Of a stretch of 7,838 nucleotides of DNA, positions 5,883-7,838 are shown in pieces (within the stretch, counting starts at the first letter, position 1; each line of letters starts with the position of its first letter). Under the pieces are notes generated by a model. That model was not told the origin of the DNA. It was given only the letters and a program-made list of their open reading frames with translations, and ran no database searches. The stretch lies in the NCBI GenBank assembly GCA_028280915.1, contig JANQKX010000008.1, positions 1-7,838 on the forward strand. The letters are read 5' to 3'. The stretch comes from Kiloniellaceae bacterium (GTDB taxonomy: Bacteria > Pseudomonadota > Alphaproteobacteria > Kiloniellales > Kiloniellaceae). The translations under genes and the position numbers were made by a program.

Positions 5883-5917
5883 GGCGCGAGAGGCACGCGC
5901 CTTTAATGTGTAAAGGC
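5883..5917 (+). terminator. overlapping alternative hairpins after the ABM-like gene
   Basis: GGCGCG (5883-5888) pairs with CGCGCC (5896-5901) and is followed by TTTAATG. The 7-bp stem GCCTTTA (5899-5905) with TAAAGGC (5911-5917) uses some of the same bases, so the two stems exclude each other. They lie just before the strong terminator hairpin and may add to termination. Confidence 0.4.
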
Positions 5918-5923
5918 CAAATA

Positions 5924-5964
5924 CCGGTTCGGGTGCCGCCGCACCCGGGCCGGATTTGTTTTGT
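5924..5964 (+). terminator. intrinsic terminator of the ABM-like gene
   Basis: Positions 5924-5936 and 5941-5953 form a continuous 13-bp RNA stem (11 Watson-Crick and two G-U pairs) with a CGCC loop, followed by the T-rich tail ATTTGTTTTG. It ends the plus-strand transcript. On the minus strand the G-U pairs become C-A mismatches and the tail is poorer, so it would end the dehydrogenase transcript less well. Confidence 0.8.
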
Positions 5965-5982
5965 GAATTTGGCGGCGTGGTT

Positions 5983-7158
5983 TTATCGGCCGGCCGTCAT
6001 GGCCTCTTCCATGACGGCCTGAATGTCGGCCGGGGAAGCCGGACGCGGGTTGGTTTGGGTCAAGGCGTCCTGAAAGGCCCTTTCCGCCAGGCCGGGAATC
6101 TGGTCCGCGGCGACACCCAGGTCCGCCAGGTGGCGCGGAATGCGTAGATCGTCCAGCAACTGACAAATCGCGCCGTAGAAGGCGTCAAAGGAAGTATCGG
6201 GCAAGGCCATGGCTTGGGCCATGGGCACGGTCTTTTCCCCCAAGGTCGGCCCGTTGAAGCGCAGCACCGCCGGCAGCATCACCGCGTTGGTCAGGCCATG
6301 GTGGGTATCGTATTGGGCGCCCACCATGTGGCTGATGGAATGGACCAGGCCCAGTCCCTTCAAAAAAGCGATGCCCGCGAGGCAGGACCCCACCAGCATG
6401 GCGCCGCGGGCTTCCAGATGGGAGGGTTCGCGCACCGCGGTGCGCAGCCAGCGGGAGATCAGGCGCAGCCCCTCCAGCGCCGCCCCGTCGCACAAGGGGT
6501 GAAAGCCGGGCACGCAATAGGCCTCGATGGCATGTACCATGGCGTCGCAGCCGGTCCAGGCGGTCAGATCCCGGGGCAGGCCCAGGGTCAGCTCCGGATC
6601 CAAGAGGGTCCAGGCAGGCTGAAACCGGGGATGGTCGACGCAGAGCTTCATGGTGTGGACCGTATCGGTGATCATGCCCGTGCCCTCGGTCTCCGCCCCC
6701 GTGCCGGCGGTGGTGGGAACGGTGATCAGCGGCGGAAAGGGATCGGCCTCATCGACTTTTGGCACCGGCTTGGTGTAGTCGAAGTCCCACAGATCGATGT
6801 CGTTCCGGGCCACCAGGCAAATGGCCTTGGCCCCATCCATGCCGCTGCCGCCGCCGATGGCCACCACGCCGTCGCAGCCATTTTCCATCAGGGCGGCCTT
6901 GCCCGCCGCGACCTCGTCGTCGCGGGGATTGGGCGAGATTTCGCTGAACACGGCCGCTGGCAGGCCGCCGTCGCGCAGATGCCCCTCGGCCGCGGCGATG
7001 AAGGGCAAGCCCCGGCTGCCCCGGTCGGTGACGATCAGCGGACGGCTCATGCCGGCCCGGGAACAAAGGACGGCCAGTTCGGCGAGCCGGCCCGGGCCAT
7101 AGGCGATGGGGACGGGAAAACTCCAGTCCTGGGGCGCCAACAGGGCGGAATCCATCAT
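5983..7158 (-). CDS. iron-containing (group III) alcohol dehydrogenase, 391 aa
   Basis: This is a full-length member of the Fe-ADH family. The nucleotide-binding domain has GGGSGMDGAKAI at 102-113 and PTTAGTGAETE at 148-158. The helical metal domain has GCDAMVHAIEAY (203-214) and LVHSISHMVGAQYDTHHG (271-288). By alignment from memory with FucO, the metal ligands are Asp205, His209, His273 and His287, and His277 matches the catalytic-region histidine; all are present. Members interconvert alcohols and aldehydes or ketones with NAD(P)H in the cytoplasm. The substrate is not predictable from the sequence. The ATG at 7158 is followed by a second ATG, with GGGGAG seven bases before the first; an in-frame TTG five codons upstream overlaps that ribosome site and is unlikely. 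It is 97 bp downstream of the DUF218 gene and probably has its own promoter. Confidence 0.95.
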   Translation of the reverse strand: MMDSALLAPQDWSFPVPIAYGPGRLAELAVLCSRAGMSRPLIVTDRGSRGLPFIAAAEGHLRDGGLPAAVFSEISPNPRDDEVAAGKAALMENGCDGVVAIGGGSGMDGAKAICLVARNDIDLWDFDYTKPVPKVDEADPFPPLITVPTTAGTGAETEGTGMITDTVHTMKLCVDHPRFQPAWTLLDPELTLGLPRDLTAWTGCDAMVHAIEAYCVPGFHPLCDGAALEGLRLISRWLRTAVREPSHLEARGAMLVGSCLAGIAFLKGLGLVHSISHMVGAQYDTHHGLTNAVMLPAVLRFNGPTLGEKTVPMAQAMALPDTSFDAFYGAICQLLDDLRIPRHLADLGVAADQIPGLAERAFQDALTQTNPRPASPADIQAVMEEAMTAGR

Positions 7159-7255
7159 AACAAAACTCCCCAAGGTGTTGTTTTTTTGATTAATTACATT
7201 GGTGCATGCCTGCCGGCAAAAAGCAAATCAAGCCTTTTGACCGCGCGGGGAAGCT
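7159..7255 (-). promoter_or_regulatory. probable promoter region of the alcohol dehydrogenase gene
   Basis: This short gap is AT-rich near 7181-7200. Read on the minus strand, TGTAAT (7198-7193) matches the -10 consensus at five of six positions. The best -35-like hexamer, TTGCCG, lies only 15 bp upstream, so the promoter is uncertain. Two small palindromes, GCATGC (7204-7209) and TGCCGGCA (7211-7218), lie just upstream of that -10 and could be operator or hairpin sequence. No terminator with a T-run is seen after the DUF218 gene, so readthrough is possible. Confidence 0.35.
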
Positions 7256-7838
7256 CTAGTTGGGGCAGGCTTGCGGGTCGGTCAGAGTGAGGAGCGGGCG
7301 CGGCGGCGCATTGCGGCCCAAGAGGTTATAAACATCGTAGCGCCACCAGCCCACCCGCTCGTGGAACCACAGGTCCATGAGCGCCAGATTGAACCCCATC
7401 CGAAAGGGCGAGGCGCTGGCCACGTGGTAGTTGGTGGGCCACCAGTCCGCCGCCAGGCCGAAATGGCGAAAGTAGCGGTCGGCCCGGGGCATGTGGGTGG
7501 CCGCGGTCAGCAAAAAGGCCCGGTTCACCGCCAGGCCCTCAACAAGGGGAACGGAGAACTGCGCGTTTTGCCAGGTGTTTAAACTGTTTCCTTCAATGAT
7601 CAGATCATTTTCGGGCACACCCAGGCTTTGCAGATGCCGGGCGTAAACCGCCGCCTCGCTTTGCCCCAGGCCCGCCGGGTCGCCGCCGCTCACCACCAAA
7701 CGGCAAAGCCGGCCTTGCGCCGCACAGTCCCGGTAAGCCCGGGCGGCGCCTTCAATCCGCGCCAAGCCCGCCATGGTGGGCGCGACTTGCCCGTCCGGCG
7801 TGAGAACGTTACCCGCCCCCAGGAGGATCAGGGCGTTG
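7256..7838 (-). CDS. DUF218 (YdcF/ElyC/SanA-like) protein, 5' end outside window
   Basis: The frame stays open to the right edge, so 193 C-terminal residues are seen and the start is missing. The ATG at 7774 is internal, because family motifs begin before it: ALILLGAGN lies at residues 2-10 of the visible part. After it come RLVVSGG, the segment SEAAVYARHLQSLGVP, the motif EGNSLNTWQNA, and LLTAATHMPRADRYF. These are the conserved blocks of the DUF218 domain. Known members such as ElyC and SanA are inner-membrane proteins with a single N-terminal anchor and a role in envelope integrity or vancomycin tolerance. Any membrane anchor here would lie in the missing part. The link to the dehydrogenase downstream, on the same strand, is unclear. 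Confidence 0.88.
   Translation of the reverse strand, partial: NALILLGAGNVLTPDGQVAPTMAGLARIEGAARAYRDCAAQGRLCRLVVSGGDPAGLGQSEAAVYARHLQSLGVPENDLIIEGNSLNTWQNAQFSVPLVEGLAVNRAFLLTAATHMPRADRYFRHFGLAADWWPTNYHVASASPFRMGFNLALMDLWFHERVGWWRYDVYNLLGRNAPPRPLLTLTDPQACPN

Noticed and set aside
6214..7290. Long plus-strand open frame of about 358 codons opposite the alcohol dehydrogenase gene
   Set aside because: It is Gly/His/Gln-rich with no recognisable motif, has no ribosome site, and is the complement of a gene with every family motif intact. GC-rich DNA often gives such frames.

Overview
This is a GC-rich window (roughly two-thirds G+C by eye) with densely packed genes. It looks like chromosomal accessory DNA from a proteobacterium, most likely an alphaproteobacterium. 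The basis for that is indirect: strong AGGAGG-type ribosome sites, a glutathione transferase-like protein, a periplasmic multicopper oxidase paired with a c-type cytochrome, and the general look of the proteins. The taxon is inference, not something read directly. No RNA gene, CRISPR array, insertion sequence, phage gene or attachment site was seen.

Layout, left to right. (1) 1-1601, plus strand: the 3' part of a multicopper oxidase gene, overlapping by ATGA a small secreted class I cytochrome c. (2) 1622-2719: a WrbA-like flavodoxin-family oxidoreductase (minus strand) divergent from an HxlR/DUF24 regulator with a single cysteine. A 20-bp imperfect palindrome lies between them, and the flavoprotein has a hairpin-rich leader. 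(3) 2720-3905: a 223-bp spacer with a 15-bp near-palindromic element repeated every 24 bp, then a radical SAM protein with a cysteine-rich C-terminus and no recognised substrate. (4) 3960-5373, minus strand: a glutathione transferase-like gene upstream of a long ArsR-family regulator. The regulator has an internally duplicated cysteine-containing C-terminal half, and a clear operator covers its own -10 box. (5) 5581-5871, plus strand: a 96-residue dimeric alpha/beta-barrel (ABM-like) protein with a near-ideal ribosome site and an intrinsic terminator. (6) 5983-7158, minus strand: an iron-containing alcohol dehydrogenase with all metal ligands. (7) 7256-7838, minus strand: a DUF218 (YdcF/ElyC/SanA) protein cut by the window end.

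The genes do not form one operon. Most are two-gene or single-gene units, three of the boundaries are convergent, and two local regulators carry plausible autoregulatory sites. The shared theme, by inference, is redox and electrophile or metal stress: copper oxidation in the periplasm, quinone reduction under a thiol-switch regulator, thiol conjugation, and aldehyde/alcohol conversion. I found no convincing evidence of a wholly new multi-gene system. The best leads are the orphan radical SAM enzyme with its repeated upstream element, and the ArsR protein with a duplicated C-terminal module whose operator is visible.
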